Of a stretch of 64,000 nucleotides of DNA, positions 9,775-18,184 are shown in pieces. The number at the start of each line of letters is the position of its first letter. Positions within the stretch are counted from its first letter, which is position 1. The DNA is from an uncultured Clostridia bacterium (GTDB taxonomy: Bacteria > Bacillota > Clostridia > Christensenellales > Borkfalkiaceae). The notes beneath the pieces are model-generated. The model was not told the origin of the DNA and did no database searches. It saw only the letters and a program-made list of their open reading frames with translations. The translations under genes were made by a program, and so were the position numbers. The stretch covers positions 19,887 through 83,886 of the forward strand of contig CANQMN010000009.1 of NCBI GenBank assembly GCA_947624965.1. Reading direction: 5' to 3'.

Positions 9775-10131
9775 TTAAAAAGCGAGGGCGAACAGCCACA
9801 CGGCGAGCGCGCCCAAAAGAGAGCCGAAAAACGCGCCCAGCGCCGAAAACAGCGCGGCGTCGCGGCGTTGCCGCCCGCACGCGCGGCGGGCTTCCCGCTC
9901 GCGCGAGAAGTACGTTTTTCCCTCGGGAAGCGGACGCACGCAATACACGCCTTCCTCGGCATAGCGCACGTCCACGTATTTGTTGTCCTGCAAAAAACCG
10001 AGCATGCGGCGCACGCCGTCGCCGTCCGTCGACGCGCATGCGGCAAGCTCCGCTTCATCCATGATCTTGTAATCCTCGCCGCGGCAATTCGACACGATCG
10101 CCGCGAGGAGAAGGCTCGTCTCCCTGTCCAA
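9775..10131 (-). CDS. Small protein with winged-helix-like region and C-terminal membrane anchor (paralogue)
   Basis: Not recognised. It has 118 residues: a winged-helix-like N-terminal part (KIMDEAELAACASTDGDGVR, then RMLGFLQDNKYVDVRYAEEG), a basic cluster (REREARRACGRQRRD) and one C-terminal membrane helix (LGAFFGSLLGALAVWLFAL). Length, order of parts and position match the next gene, 12 bp downstream. The apparent start is TTG after GAAAGAAG, so the exact start is uncertain. These two small genes may sense or dock something at the membrane, but nothing in the sequence says what. Confidence 0.65.
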   Translation of the reverse strand: MDRETSLLLAAIVSNCRGEDYKIMDEAELAACASTDGDGVRRMLGFLQDNKYVDVRYAEEGVYCVRPLPEGKTYFSREREARRACGRQRRDAALFSALGAFFGSLLGALAVWLFALAF

Positions 10132-10191
10132 CTTCTTTCACCATCCGATGTTCCTATTATTCCCCGTTCGGGCAAGGAACATTCGGGGCGG

Positions 10192-11256
10192 TCAGGCGAT
10201 GAACGGATTGAACCGATAGAATACGCCCGTGAAGGGCGCGGCGCGGAGCACTTCCGCGATCGAACGGATAATTTCCGCCACGGACTGTATGGGACCCGAG
10301 AGGAAGGAGAGCGTCCCCTCCCCGAGCGAATCGATGCCGCCGACCAGCGCTTCCAGCCCCGCCTGCAACCCGAACACGAACGCCGCCGCGACCACGTAGA
10401 AGATCACGGCAAGCAGAATGCCGAAAATCACATTGAGCGAGCGCAGGGAGTTGAGCCGCCGCATGCCGAGATTGACGAGCACGGTGAGCAAGACGACGAC
10501 CGCAAAGAGCACCCAAAACACGAGCAGCCACACGATGAAGAAGGCGAACACCTGCGCGAAGAAGGCGTCCAGCCCGCCGAACAGCCCCTGCGCCACCGTG
10601 TTTTTGAAGGAGACGAGGAAGGGAACTTCAAGCGTGAACCACGCCGCGCCGACGATCGCCGCCACCGTGAGCGCGATCGCAAACACCAGCCATATTGCGC
10701 GGAGGAGCCCCAGTTTGTAGCCCGCCTTCACGCAGAGCGTCAAAAATAAGATGAGGAGAAGATCGGGCGCATAGCTCCCCACCGTCTCCCAGAACGCGCT
10801 CGCATAGAAACTCTCCGCAAACGACGCCGCCCCCGGCGCGACCGCGGGGAGCAGGGCGAACCCGAACGCCGCAAGGACGGCGGCGTAGACCGCGAGGTCG
10901 AACACGGCGGTGAACGCGCCGAGGATTCTGTCCGTCACCCGCCAAAACACATGCGCCTTGTTTCTGCGCGCGCGGATCGCGAAGCGCGCCACCGCGCACG
11001 CGCCGAGCACGAGCCCCTCGGCGAGCAAAAATCCGCCGACGGAGATCCCCGCCGCGAGCCATTTGTTATCCGACGGCACGAACCGCACAAGCAGGGTGAA
11101 CGCGAACAGAACGGGGAGCTGGTATGCGAGCCAGCTCATGCGCGTGAACTTCTTGAACACGCCGTAGACGATCGCGAGCGCGACGAGGACCGCCGCGACG
11201 ACGATCGTTATGATGAGCGGCGTGGATAATGCGTTCAAATCGTTCGCTAACCCCAT
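10192..11256 (-). CDS. Polytopic membrane protein, possibly CvpA-related
   Basis: This 354-residue protein is almost entirely hydrophobic, with about eight to ten membrane segments. Two parts, around residues 105-150 (TDRILGAFTAVFDLAVYAAV) and the end (FTGVFYRFNPFIA), look like pieces of the CvpA family, and the protein may be an internal duplication of that fold. It starts at ATG 11256 after a G7 ribosome site. It lies 13 bp after glnS and 60 bp before the small anchored proteins. Function is unknown; the CvpA link is an inference. Confidence 0.65.
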   Translation of the reverse strand: MGLANDLNALSTPLIITIVVAAVLVALAIVYGVFKKFTRMSWLAYQLPVLFAFTLLVRFVPSDNKWLAAGISVGGFLLAEGLVLGACAVARFAIRARRNKAHVFWRVTDRILGAFTAVFDLAVYAAVLAAFGFALLPAVAPGAASFAESFYASAFWETVGSYAPDLLLILFLTLCVKAGYKLGLLRAIWLVFAIALTVAAIVGAAWFTLEVPFLVSFKNTVAQGLFGGLDAFFAQVFAFFIVWLLVFWVLFAVVVLLTVLVNLGMRRLNSLRSLNVIFGILLAVIFYVVAAAFVFGLQAGLEALVGGIDSLGEGTLSFLSGPIQSVAEIIRSIAEVLRAAPFTGVFYRFNPFIA

Positions 11257-11269
11257 ACGGTCCCCCCCG

Positions 11270-12895
11270 TTACTTGTTGAAATTATCCTTCAAAGAGACG
11301 ATCTCGGAGAGGCACAGCTTGCCCCCGTCGCGGCAGGTCTTGTAATAGCCCGTCCGCAGCAGTTGGAACGCCTCCCCCTCCGCGCATTCGGCGAGATAGG
11401 GCTCCGCCTTCGCGGAAAAGATATGTTCGCTGTCCAAGACGATGCGCTCGGAAAAATCCTGCCCCGCGTAGTCCGCGTCGCGCAGGAGATGATCGTACTG
11501 TTTGAGCACGGCGTCCGCGCACGTTTCGGCGTTCACCCAGTGCAAAACGCCCTTCGCCTTTATCCCGCTCGTGTCGCTACCCGAACGGCTCTCGGGGAAG
11601 TACGTGCACTTGATCTCCGTAACGTTCCCGTTTTCATCCTTCACCGCCTCGTCGCAGCGCACGATGTAGGCGTTTTTGAGACGCGCGTACCCGCCGAGCT
11701 TCAAGCGGTGGTATTTGGGCGGCGGGTCGAGCGAGAAATCGGACCGCTCGATATAGAGCGTTTTGCCGAATCGCACCTTGCGCGTGCCCGCGCCCTCCTT
11801 CGTCTGGTTGATCTCGAAATCGACGTCCTCGCTCCCCTCGTAATTGACGATGGTAAGTTTGAGCGGGTCGACGACCGCCATCGCGCGCGGCGCGCTCGCG
11901 TTGAGAAAATCGCGCACGACCGCCTCGAAATAGCTTATCTCGCACTCCGACTGCGCCTTGGCGACGCCCGCGCGGGCGCAGAAATCCTTGATGGCTTCGG
12001 CGGGGATGCCGCGGTTGCGAAGCCCCGCGAGCGTGGGCATGCGCGGATCGTCCCATCCGTGCACCGAGCCCTCCTCCACGAGCTTTTTGAGATACCGCTT
12101 GCTCATCACGAGGTTGGTGAGGTTGAGCCGCGCAAACTCGATCTGCCGCGGCTTGGGGGAAAACCCGAGCGTGATGCCGACCCAGTCGTACAGCGGGCGG
12201 TGATCTTCAAATTCCAGCGTGCACAGCGAATGCGTTACGCCCTGCAAATAGTCGCAGATTGGGTGCGCGTAGTCGTACATGGGGTAGATGCACCACTTGT
12301 CGCCCGTGCGGTGGTGCGTCGCGTGCAGAATGCGGTAGATGACGGGGTCGCGCAAGTTGACGTTGGGCGACGCCATGTCGATCTTCGCGCGCAGACACTT
12401 CTCGCCGTCGGCGTACTTGCCTTCCCGCATTTCGCGGAAGAGGCGCAAATTCTCCTCGGGCGTCCTGTTCCTGTACGGGCTCTCGACGCCCGGTTCGGTG
12501 AGCGTGCCGCGCGTCGCCTTGATCTCCTCGGGGGAGAGGTCGCAGACGAACGCCTTCCCCTCGCGGATGAGCTTTTCGGCGTATTCGTAGATGACGTCGA
12601 AAAAGTCGGAAGCGTAGACCTCCTTCTCCCACCGATAGCCGAGCCAGAGGATATCGCGGCGGATGGCGTCTACATACTCCGTCTTTTCCTTGGACGGATT
12701 GGTGTCGTCGAAAAAGAGGTTGCACGTCCCGCCGTACTTTTCCGCCGTGCCGAAGTTGACGAACATGCTCTTGGCGTGTCCGATGTGCAGATAGCCGTTC
12801 GGTTCGGGGGGGAAACGCGTCTTGATCGCCGAGACCTTCCCCGCCGCCAGGTCTTCGTCGATAAACTGCTGGATAAAGTTCTCCGCCTCTGCCAT
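11270..12895 (-). CDS. glnS: Glutaminyl-tRNA synthetase
   Basis: GlnRS charges tRNA-Gln directly. The 541-residue class I enzyme carries PPEPNGYLHIGHAKS (HIGH motif, about residues 29-43), the DDTNPSKE motif, and VMSKRYLKKLV as the KMSKS loop, followed by an anticodon-binding beta-barrel C-terminus. Length fits the family (about 550). ATG 12895 follows GGAGGG. Many Firmicutes instead use GatCAB, so this gene is informative about lineage or past transfer. No T-box leader is present in the short upstream region. Confidence 0.95.
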   Translation of the reverse strand: MAEAENFIQQFIDEDLAAGKVSAIKTRFPPEPNGYLHIGHAKSMFVNFGTAEKYGGTCNLFFDDTNPSKEKTEYVDAIRRDILWLGYRWEKEVYASDFFDVIYEYAEKLIREGKAFVCDLSPEEIKATRGTLTEPGVESPYRNRTPEENLRLFREMREGKYADGEKCLRAKIDMASPNVNLRDPVIYRILHATHHRTGDKWCIYPMYDYAHPICDYLQGVTHSLCTLEFEDHRPLYDWVGITLGFSPKPRQIEFARLNLTNLVMSKRYLKKLVEEGSVHGWDDPRMPTLAGLRNRGIPAEAIKDFCARAGVAKAQSECEISYFEAVVRDFLNASAPRAMAVVDPLKLTIVNYEGSEDVDFEINQTKEGAGTRKVRFGKTLYIERSDFSLDPPPKYHRLKLGGYARLKNAYIVRCDEAVKDENGNVTEIKCTYFPESRSGSDTSGIKAKGVLHWVNAETCADAVLKQYDHLLRDADYAGQDFSERIVLDSEHIFSAKAEPYLAECAEGEAFQLLRTGYYKTCRDGGKLCLSEIVSLKDNFNK

Positions 12896-12942
12896 GGATC
12901 CCTCCGCGCGGCTTTGCCGCGCCCTGTAAAACGTACGAAATA

Positions 12943-12951
12943 ATTATAGCA
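12943..12951 (-). promoter_or_regulatory. Extended -10 promoter of glnS
   Basis: The minus strand carries TGCTATAAT, an extended -10 element, about 48 bp before the glnS start. No clear -35 hexamer accompanies it. Confidence 0.6.
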
Positions 12952-13032
12952 TATCCGCCGCAAAAATGATACACTTTCGCGCCTGTTTTTTGGATTTTAT
13001 CTCCGAAACGTCTCGCTTTTTTGCGGAAAACA

Positions 13033-13041
13033 TGTTATAAT
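13033..13041 (+). promoter_or_regulatory. Extended -10 placed for a leaderless transcript of the PAP2 gene
   Basis: TGTTATAAT ends at 13041, and the ATG of the next gene is at 13048, with 6 bases between. Transcription would then start at or next to the A of the ATG. No Shine-Dalgarno is present. The -35 region is weak. Confidence 0.55.
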
Positions 13042-13047
13042 TTCCCT

Positions 13048-13893
13048 ATGGAACAGACCATTCTCCGATTTTTTGAAAGCATGCGCTGTCCCGCCCTCGA
13101 CGTCGTATTCGGCGTGTTCTCCCTCTTGGGAGAGGCGATGGTCGTCGGCGGCGTCGCCATCCTGCTCTTTTGGTTGCTCCCCGGGCAGGCGGGGGAGCGG
13201 ATCGTCTGCACGGCGCTCACCTCCTTCCCGCTCAACGCGGCAATCAAATACTTCGTCGCCCGTCCGCGCCCCTTCGTCGCGGGCGCGGTGGAGTACCGCA
13301 AGCCCTTCCTCGCCGACGAACTCGATCCGTACGCGTCCTTCCCGAGCGGGCACACGCAGTCCTCTTCGAGCGTGCTCTTCCCCGCCGCCGCGACGCCGAA
13401 ACGGCGGAAACCGCTGTGGATCGCGCTCGCCGCGGTCGCCGTGCTCCTTGTGATGTGCGCGCGCATGTACTTCGGCGCGCACTACCCGAGCGACGTTGTA
13501 ACGGGGCTTGCGCTCGGCATCCTCGTTACGCTCGCGTGGAGCCTCGTATTCCGCTATGCGTACGGCGCGCGCTACTATGTTTTGGCGGCGTTCGCCCTCG
13601 TCTCCCTCGTCCTGTGCTTCTTTGCGCCCTCGCACGACTTCGTGCAGGCGGCGGGGCTCGTCTCGGGCGCGGCGATCGCGCTCGGCGCGGGACAATATCT
13701 CCGCAAGCCGCATGAGACGGGCTTTTTGCGCAGGCTGTGGCGCATTCCCGTGGGCGTCGCCGTCACGGGCGCGGTGTTTGCGCTCACACTGCTCTTCCCC
13801 GAGGAACTCGGCTACAAATTGCTCAAATGGTTCCTGATCGCGCTCGCCGCGGGGCTCTTCTCCCCGCTCTGTTTCGACGCGCTGAAAATATGA
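13048..13893 (+). CDS. PAP2-family membrane phosphatase
   Basis: A 281-residue polytopic protein with the three phosphatidic-acid-phosphatase motifs: KYFVARPRP (KX6RP), FPSGH, and ARMYFGAHYPSDV (SRX5HX3D type). Such enzymes dephosphorylate lipid phosphates, including undecaprenyl pyrophosphate. About six to eight membrane helices are visible, with extra C-terminal helices after the catalytic core. I take ATG 13048; the track of codons back to 13021 is only possible with TTG inside the promoter. No ribosome site is visible, and the -10 is only 6 bases upstream, so a leaderless mRNA is likely. Confidence 0.88.
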   Translation: MEQTILRFFESMRCPALDVVFGVFSLLGEAMVVGGVAILLFWLLPGQAGERIVCTALTSFPLNAAIKYFVARPRPFVAGAVEYRKPFLADELDPYASFPSGHTQSSSSVLFPAAATPKRRKPLWIALAAVAVLLVMCARMYFGAHYPSDVVTGLALGILVTLAWSLVFRYAYGARYYVLAAFALVSLVLCFFAPSHDFVQAAGLVSGAAIALGAGQYLRKPHETGFLRRLWRIPVGVAVTGAVFALTLLFPEELGYKLLKWFLIALAAGLFSPLCFDALKI

Positions 13894-13904
13894 CCCGCGA
13901 ACGC

Positions 13905-13933
13905 TTGACTTTGTCCGAAGAAACCGTTACTAT
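13905..13933 (+). promoter_or_regulatory. Candidate promoter of glyQS
   Basis: TTGACT (13905-13910) and TACTAT (13928-13933) are 17 bp apart. GAGG and the ATG at 13959 follow. The leader is only about 20 bases, so there is no room for a T-box riboswitch. Confidence 0.6.
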
Positions 13934-13958
13934 AAAGAACGAAAAAGCGAGGTAAGGT

Positions 13959-15329
13959 ATGGCAGAAGTTACGATGGAAAAGCTCGTCGCGCTGTGCAAA
14001 GCGCGCGGCATCATCTTCCCCGGCTCCGAAATTTACGGCGGCATGGGCAACACGTGGGATTACGGTCCCGTAGGCGTGGAGATCAAGAACAACATCAAAA
14101 AGGCTTGGTGGAAGCGGTTCGTGCAGGAGAGCGACAACTCGTACGGCGTGGACGCCGCCATCCTCATGAACGCCCGCGTGTGGGAGGCGAGCGGACACAC
14201 GACGTCCTTCTCCGATCCCAAAATGGACTGCAAGAAGTGCAAGACGCGCCACCGCGCGGACAACCTCATCGAGGCGCATTCCAAGGGCAAGGTCAACCCC
14301 GACCTCATGACGAACGAGGAGATGGAGACGTATATCCGCGAGCACGAGGTCCACTGCCCCGTGTGCGGCGGGTTCGACTGGACGCCCATCCGCACCTTCA
14401 ATTTGATGTTCGAGACCTCGCGCGGCGTCACCGACGAGAGCCAAAATAAGATTTATCTCCGCCCCGAGACGGCGCAGGGCGAGTTCGTCAACTTCCTGAA
14501 CGTCCAGCGCACGACGCGCGCCAAAGTGCCCTTCGGCATCGCGCAGATCGGCAAGGCGTTCCGCAACGAAATTACCCCCGGGAACTTTATCTTCCGCACG
14601 ATAGAGTTCGAGCAGATGGAGCACCAGTGGTTCTGCAAGGAGGGAACGGACGGTCAGTATTACGCCGAATTCAAACAAAAGGCGATGCAATTTTTGCTCG
14701 ATTTGGGCTTCAAGGCGGAACATCTCCGCTTCCACGACCACGACAAGCTCGCGCACTACGCAAAGGCGGCGTGCGACATCCAATACCTCTACCCCATGGG
14801 CTGGCAGGAGCTCAACGGCATCCACAACCGCACGGACTACGACCTTTCCCGCCATCAGGAGTATTCGGGCAAGAGCCTGCAATATGTCGATCCCATCGAC
14901 GGTTCCCGCTATATCCCCTATGTCATCGAATACTCGATCGGCGCGGACAGACTCATGCTCGCCGTGCTCTCGGAGGCATACGAGGAGGAGACGCTTGAAG
15001 GCGGCGAGGTGCGCTCGGTGCTCCATTTCCACCCCGCGATCGCCGCATACAAGGCGGCGGTCCTGCCGCTCCAAAAGAACTTGAACGAGCCCGCGAAACA
15101 GCTTCTGCAAACGCTGAAAAAGAAATTCCCCGTCGCCTACGACGAGGCGGGCTCCATCGGCAAACGGTATCGGCGGCAGGACGAAATCGGGACGCCCTAC
15201 TGCATCACCGTCGATTTCGACACCTTGGAAAACGGCACCGTGACCGTGCGCGACAGGGACAGCATGGCGCAGATACGGCTGCCCATGGACGAGGTCGCCG
15301 CCTATCTCGCCGAAAAATGCGCGTTTTGA
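13959..15329 (+). CDS. glyQS: Glycyl-tRNA synthetase, dimeric (alpha2) type
   Basis: Class II GlyRS of 456 residues, the single-chain dimeric form. Motifs are GIIFPGSEIYGGMGNTWDYG near the N-terminus, a CKKC/CPVC zinc pair in the insertion, FNLMFET, YLRPETAQGEFVNF (motif 2 region) and GADRLMLAVL (motif 3). Length fits. It charges tRNA-Gly with ATP and glycine. The start follows a GAGGTAAGGT ribosome region. It is monocistronic, with its own promoter and a strong terminator. Confidence 0.96.
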   Translation: MAEVTMEKLVALCKARGIIFPGSEIYGGMGNTWDYGPVGVEIKNNIKKAWWKRFVQESDNSYGVDAAILMNARVWEASGHTTSFSDPKMDCKKCKTRHRADNLIEAHSKGKVNPDLMTNEEMETYIREHEVHCPVCGGFDWTPIRTFNLMFETSRGVTDESQNKIYLRPETAQGEFVNFLNVQRTTRAKVPFGIAQIGKAFRNEITPGNFIFRTIEFEQMEHQWFCKEGTDGQYYAEFKQKAMQFLLDLGFKAEHLRFHDHDKLAHYAKAACDIQYLYPMGWQELNGIHNRTDYDLSRHQEYSGKSLQYVDPIDGSRYIPYVIEYSIGADRLMLAVLSEAYEEETLEGGEVRSVLHFHPAIAAYKAAVLPLQKNLNEPAKQLLQTLKKKFPVAYDEAGSIGKRYRRQDEIGTPYCITVDFDTLENGTVTVRDRDSMAQIRLPMDEVAAYLAEKCAF

Positions 15330-15338
15330 GAAAGAAGC

Positions 15339-15376
15339 GCCGCCCGACCGCATGATGCGGTCGGGCGGCTTTTTTT
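15339..15376. terminator. Terminator of glyQS
   Basis: A 13-bp stem (GCCGCCCGACCGC paired with GCGGTCGGGCGGC around ATGAT) is followed by T7. The ssb-like gene converges from the right and may share it. Confidence 0.88.
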
Positions 15377-15397
15377 ATCCGCTTTTTTTATCCGCTT

Positions 15398-16078
15398 TTA
15401 TTCCGCGGCGTTCGGCATCGCGTAGAGGTCGAACTCCCCGTCCAAATCGAAGTTCCCTCCGTCGTCGAACGCGGCGAGTTTGGAGACGGAAACTTCGTAT
15501 GCCGTCATCGTAACCGCCTCCGTCTCCGAATACCGTTTTTGGTATTCGCGGCTCTGGATCCGCCCCGAAAGCGCGACCCTGTCCCCCACTTTCAGATTTT
15601 GCACGAAGCGCGCGTTCCTTCCCCATGCGATGCAGGGGATATAGTCGGACTTGTTGTACGCGCGGTTGACGGCGATGAGAAGATCGGCGATCTCGCGGTT
15701 GAACGGCGTCGTCCGATAGACGGGCGGCTTGCAGATGTAGCCCGAGAGCACGATGGAGTTGGGGTTGCGCGAGGGCGCCGCCTCCACGATCTCGCGCACG
15801 AACACCGTGAGCATGAGCCGCGAGCGACCCCCTTCCAGCTTGTTGTAACTTCGGAACTGCCCCAGCGCGCAGACGGTGCTCCCCACTTTCAGATCGTGTC
15901 CCTGGATGAGCCGCTCGGAGATGGTGACGGGAAGAATATCCGCCTGCCCCGAAAGGCGCATCACTTTGACGAAGAGTTCGTAAAATCCCTCGCCGTACAC
16001 TTCGTGCGAGAACGTCGCTTCCGTCGCGATCTCGCCCATAAAGTAGACCCTGTTGTTCTTTTCCGAATTGTAGTCCAT
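15398..16078 (-). CDS. SSB-like protein with two OB-fold domains
   Basis: This 226-residue protein looks like a single-stranded-DNA-binding protein, but with two OB-like halves. The first runs about 8-110 (VYFMGEIATEATFSHEV, then GFYELFVKVMRLSG). The second runs about 112-205 (NSIVLSGYICKPPVYRTTPF, then IPCIAWGRNARFVQNLKVGD). The second half is closer to classical SSB. The acidic tail is short and lacks the usual DDDIPF end, so it may not be the housekeeping SSB. ATG 16078 follows GGAGGT. It is 38 bp downstream of the pdaB-like gene, so the pair is probably one transcript. Confidence 0.78.
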   Translation of the reverse strand: MDYNSEKNNRVYFMGEIATEATFSHEVYGEGFYELFVKVMRLSGQADILPVTISERLIQGHDLKVGSTVCALGQFRSYNKLEGGRSRLMLTVFVREIVEAAPSRNPNSIVLSGYICKPPVYRTTPFNREIADLLIAVNRAYNKSDYIPCIAWGRNARFVQNLKVGDRVALSGRIQSREYQKRYSETEAVTMTAYEVSVSKLAAFDDGGNFDLDGEFDLYAMPNAAE

Positions 16079-16116
16079 ATATACCTCCGAGTATTTCCGT
16101 GTTTGCCGAGTATAGA

Positions 16117-16896
16117 TCAGGTGTCGCTCGCCGCGCCGTTCGGGATCTGCCGCCCCGTGTGGTCGATGGTGTAGTTTTCGCGGTAGATGAGTTCTCCGAT
16201 GGGCACGAACGTAAAGCCCTTTGCGCGGAGCGTATCGATGATGACGGGGAGCGCTTCCGCCGTGTGCAGCCCGTTGTTGTGGCAGAGGATGATGGAGCCG
16301 CTGCGCACCCGCTCCACGACGCGCGAAGCGATGTCGGCGGCGTTCAGGTCCTTCCAGTCGAGCGAATCCACGTCCCACTGGATGGGATAGAACCCGAGAC
16401 TGTTGCTGGTGCGGATGAGCAGATCGTCGTAATCGCCGTACGGCGGGCGGAACAATTCGACGGGCTTTCCCGTAACTTCGGAGATCGCCTCGCCCGACGT
16501 GCGGAGCTCGTTTGCGATCTCCGTCTCCGAGAGACGGGACATGTAGGAATGCGTCGCGCTGTGCGTGCCGATCTCGTGCCCCGCTTTGTCGATCTTCGCG
16601 AGATATTCGGGATATTTTTCCGCCCAGAACTGCACGGTGAAGAAGGTCGCGCGGACCTTTGCCGCGGAGAGCGCGGACAAGATCGCGTCGGTGTGCTCCA
16701 CACCCCACGCGCAATCGAAGGAGATGGCGATGCGGTTGTCGTCCCGCTCCACCGAATAGATGGGGAGTTCGCGGTTGCCGCTCCAATAGACCTCTTCCGC
16801 GCCCGTCGCGCCCGCGGCGAACGCCCCTGCCGTCAGCAAAAAGAAAAATGCAAGCGCGGCGAGCAGTGTCTTCGCGCGCACGGTGATGAATCGCAT
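16117..16896 (-). CDS. Secreted polysaccharide deacetylase, PdaB-like
   Basis: A 259-residue NodB-type deacetylase with an N-terminal signal peptide (TLLAALAFFFLLTAGAFAAG). Motifs are SFDCAWGVEHTD (motif 1, with the FDxxWG form seen in PdaB rather than FDDGP), THSATHSYM (metal-binding HxxxH) and RPPYGDYDD (motif 3). In Bacillus PdaB acts on spore cortex peptidoglycan, so a sporulation role fits SpoVT and YyaC in this window. I start it at ATG 16896 with GAGG upstream. The 40 in-frame residues before that are basic and not a signal peptide. Confidence 0.85.
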   Translation of the reverse strand: MRFITVRAKTLLAALAFFFLLTAGAFAAGATGAEEVYWSGNRELPIYSVERDDNRIAISFDCAWGVEHTDAILSALSAAKVRATFFTVQFWAEKYPEYLAKIDKAGHEIGTHSATHSYMSRLSETEIANELRTSGEAISEVTGKPVELFRPPYGDYDDLLIRTSNSLGFYPIQWDVDSLDWKDLNAADIASRVVERVRSGSIILCHNNGLHTAEALPVIIDTLRAKGFTFVPIGELIYRENYTIDHTGRQIPNGAASDT

Positions 16897-17042
16897 GAAC
16901 GCTCCTCTATGATAAAATAAGAAGGATACGGAAAAAAGCCTTGTTTTGTCGAACGGGCGCGTGTTGCGTCGTTTTCGCGAAACGCCCTTCTTCCCGCGTT
17001 CTATCCTATTTCGCACACGGCGGCAATATGACGGAATTTTGC

Positions 17043-17083
17043 GATTCTACTCACGGTAGAGTTGCGCCGCGCACAGTAGAATC
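17043..17083. other. Inverted repeat in the pdaB-degV gap
   Basis: The 300-bp divergent gap 16897-17201 holds GATTCTACT (17043-17051) and its exact reverse complement AGTAGAATC (17075-17083) around 23 bases. It could be an operator or an RNA hairpin. The degV -10 TATAAT is at 17172-17177. I see nothing else in the gap. Confidence 0.5.
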
Positions 17084-17201
17084 CCTTCTGCGCGGAATGG
17101 AGCCGCTTTGCAAAAAAGTATCGTTTCAAAGGGACGGAAACGCTTGTAATTTTTCATTTTTTGCGATAAACTATAATGGAAAACGCAAATAAGGAGGCGC
17201 T

Positions 17202-18146
17202 ATGTACTCTTTCGATATCTTTACCGATTCTTCGGCGAATCTCCCTCCCGCGCTGGCGGAACAGTACGGCATCACGATGATCCCGTACACCTGCATTCTC
17301 AACGGGGCGGAACGCCTTGCGTTCGAGCCCGAAATGCCCTTCGAGAAGACCGCGAAACGGTTCTATGCGGAGATGCGCGACGGCGCGGAGTTCAAGACGT
17401 CCCTCATTCCCAAAGAGACGTTCAAGAGCGCGATCGCGCCCACGCTCGCGGCGGGCAGGGACGCGCTCATCGTCACCATCACCGCAAGTTTGAGCGGGAC
17501 CGCCGCGCAGGCGATCTGCGCGCGCGACGAACTCGCGGCGGAATATCCCGACCGCAAGATCCTCGTCGTGGACAGCGCGAACGCCTCGCTCGGGGAAGGG
17601 CTCCTCGTGCTCAACGCGGCGAAACTGCGCGAGGCGGGCGGCGACGTCGAGGCGTGCGCCGAATGGATCGAGGACAACCGCTACCTTCTCAACAGCCAGG
17701 TTACGGTGGACGATCTGAAATATCTGCACCGAAGCGGGCGGGTATCCGGGCTCGTCGCCTTCGCGGGGAATCTCCTCGGGCTCAAACCCATGCTCCGCGC
17801 GGACGGCTCTTCGCCTGCGAAGCTCGTCGTCTACGGGAAGCAGAAGGGCAGAAAAAAATCGCTCTCCGAGATCGTGAGAGCGTTTGAGGAGAACGTCGCG
17901 GACCCTTCCTCCCAGACGATCGCCATTGCGCACGCGGACTGCGAGGCGGACGCGCTCGCACTCAAAGCCGCCGTCGAGGCGCGCGGTGCGAAGGACGTGA
18001 TCGTGGAGTATTACGACCTCTGCACGGGGAGCCACGTGGGTCCCGGCACGCTCGCCCTGTTCTTCTTCGGCAAGAACAGGCAGGCGGAAGAGGCGGGGGA
18101 AAAGCGCCGTTTCTTCGGAAAATGGCGCGCTCCCGCGAAAAACTGA
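17202..18146 (+). CDS. DegV-family fatty-acid-binding protein
   Basis: DegV proteins bind a fatty acyl chain and feed fatty-acid kinase (FakB role). The 314-residue product shows FDIFTDSSANLPP at the start, TSLIPKETF, ITASLSGTAAQAI and the SGRVSGLVAFAGNLLGLKPML core that defines the family. The C-terminal 25 residues are basic and unstructured. ATG 17202 follows AAGGAGG, and TATAAT lies at 17172-17177. Monocistronic, ending in a terminator shared with the convergent comF-like gene. Confidence 0.92.
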   Translation: MYSFDIFTDSSANLPPALAEQYGITMIPYTCILNGAERLAFEPEMPFEKTAKRFYAEMRDGAEFKTSLIPKETFKSAIAPTLAAGRDALIVTITASLSGTAAQAICARDELAAEYPDRKILVVDSANASLGEGLLVLNAAKLREAGGDVEACAEWIEDNRYLLNSQVTVDDLKYLHRSGRVSGLVAFAGNLLGLKPMLRADGSSPAKLVVYGKQKGRKKSLSEIVRAFEENVADPSSQTIAIAHADCEADALALKAAVEARGAKDVIVEYYDLCTGSHVGPGTLALFFFGKNRQAEEAGEKRRFFGKWRAPAKN

Positions 18147-18156
18147 ACAAGCAAAG

Positions 18157-18184
18157 ACCCCTTCGCCGGATCGGCGGAGGGGTC
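18157..18184. terminator. Terminator between degV and comF-like gene
   Basis: ACCCCTTCGCCG pairs with CGGCGGAGGGGT (one G-T pair) around GAT. The rightward side runs into a T-rich stretch. The comF-like stop codon is at the edge, so the hairpin may serve both sides. Confidence 0.7.

Noticed and set aside
13894..13958. T-box riboswitches before tRNA synthetase genes
   Set aside because: Leaders of glyQS and glnS are too short, and cysS and alaS are internal to a gene run. I see no T-box core sequence.
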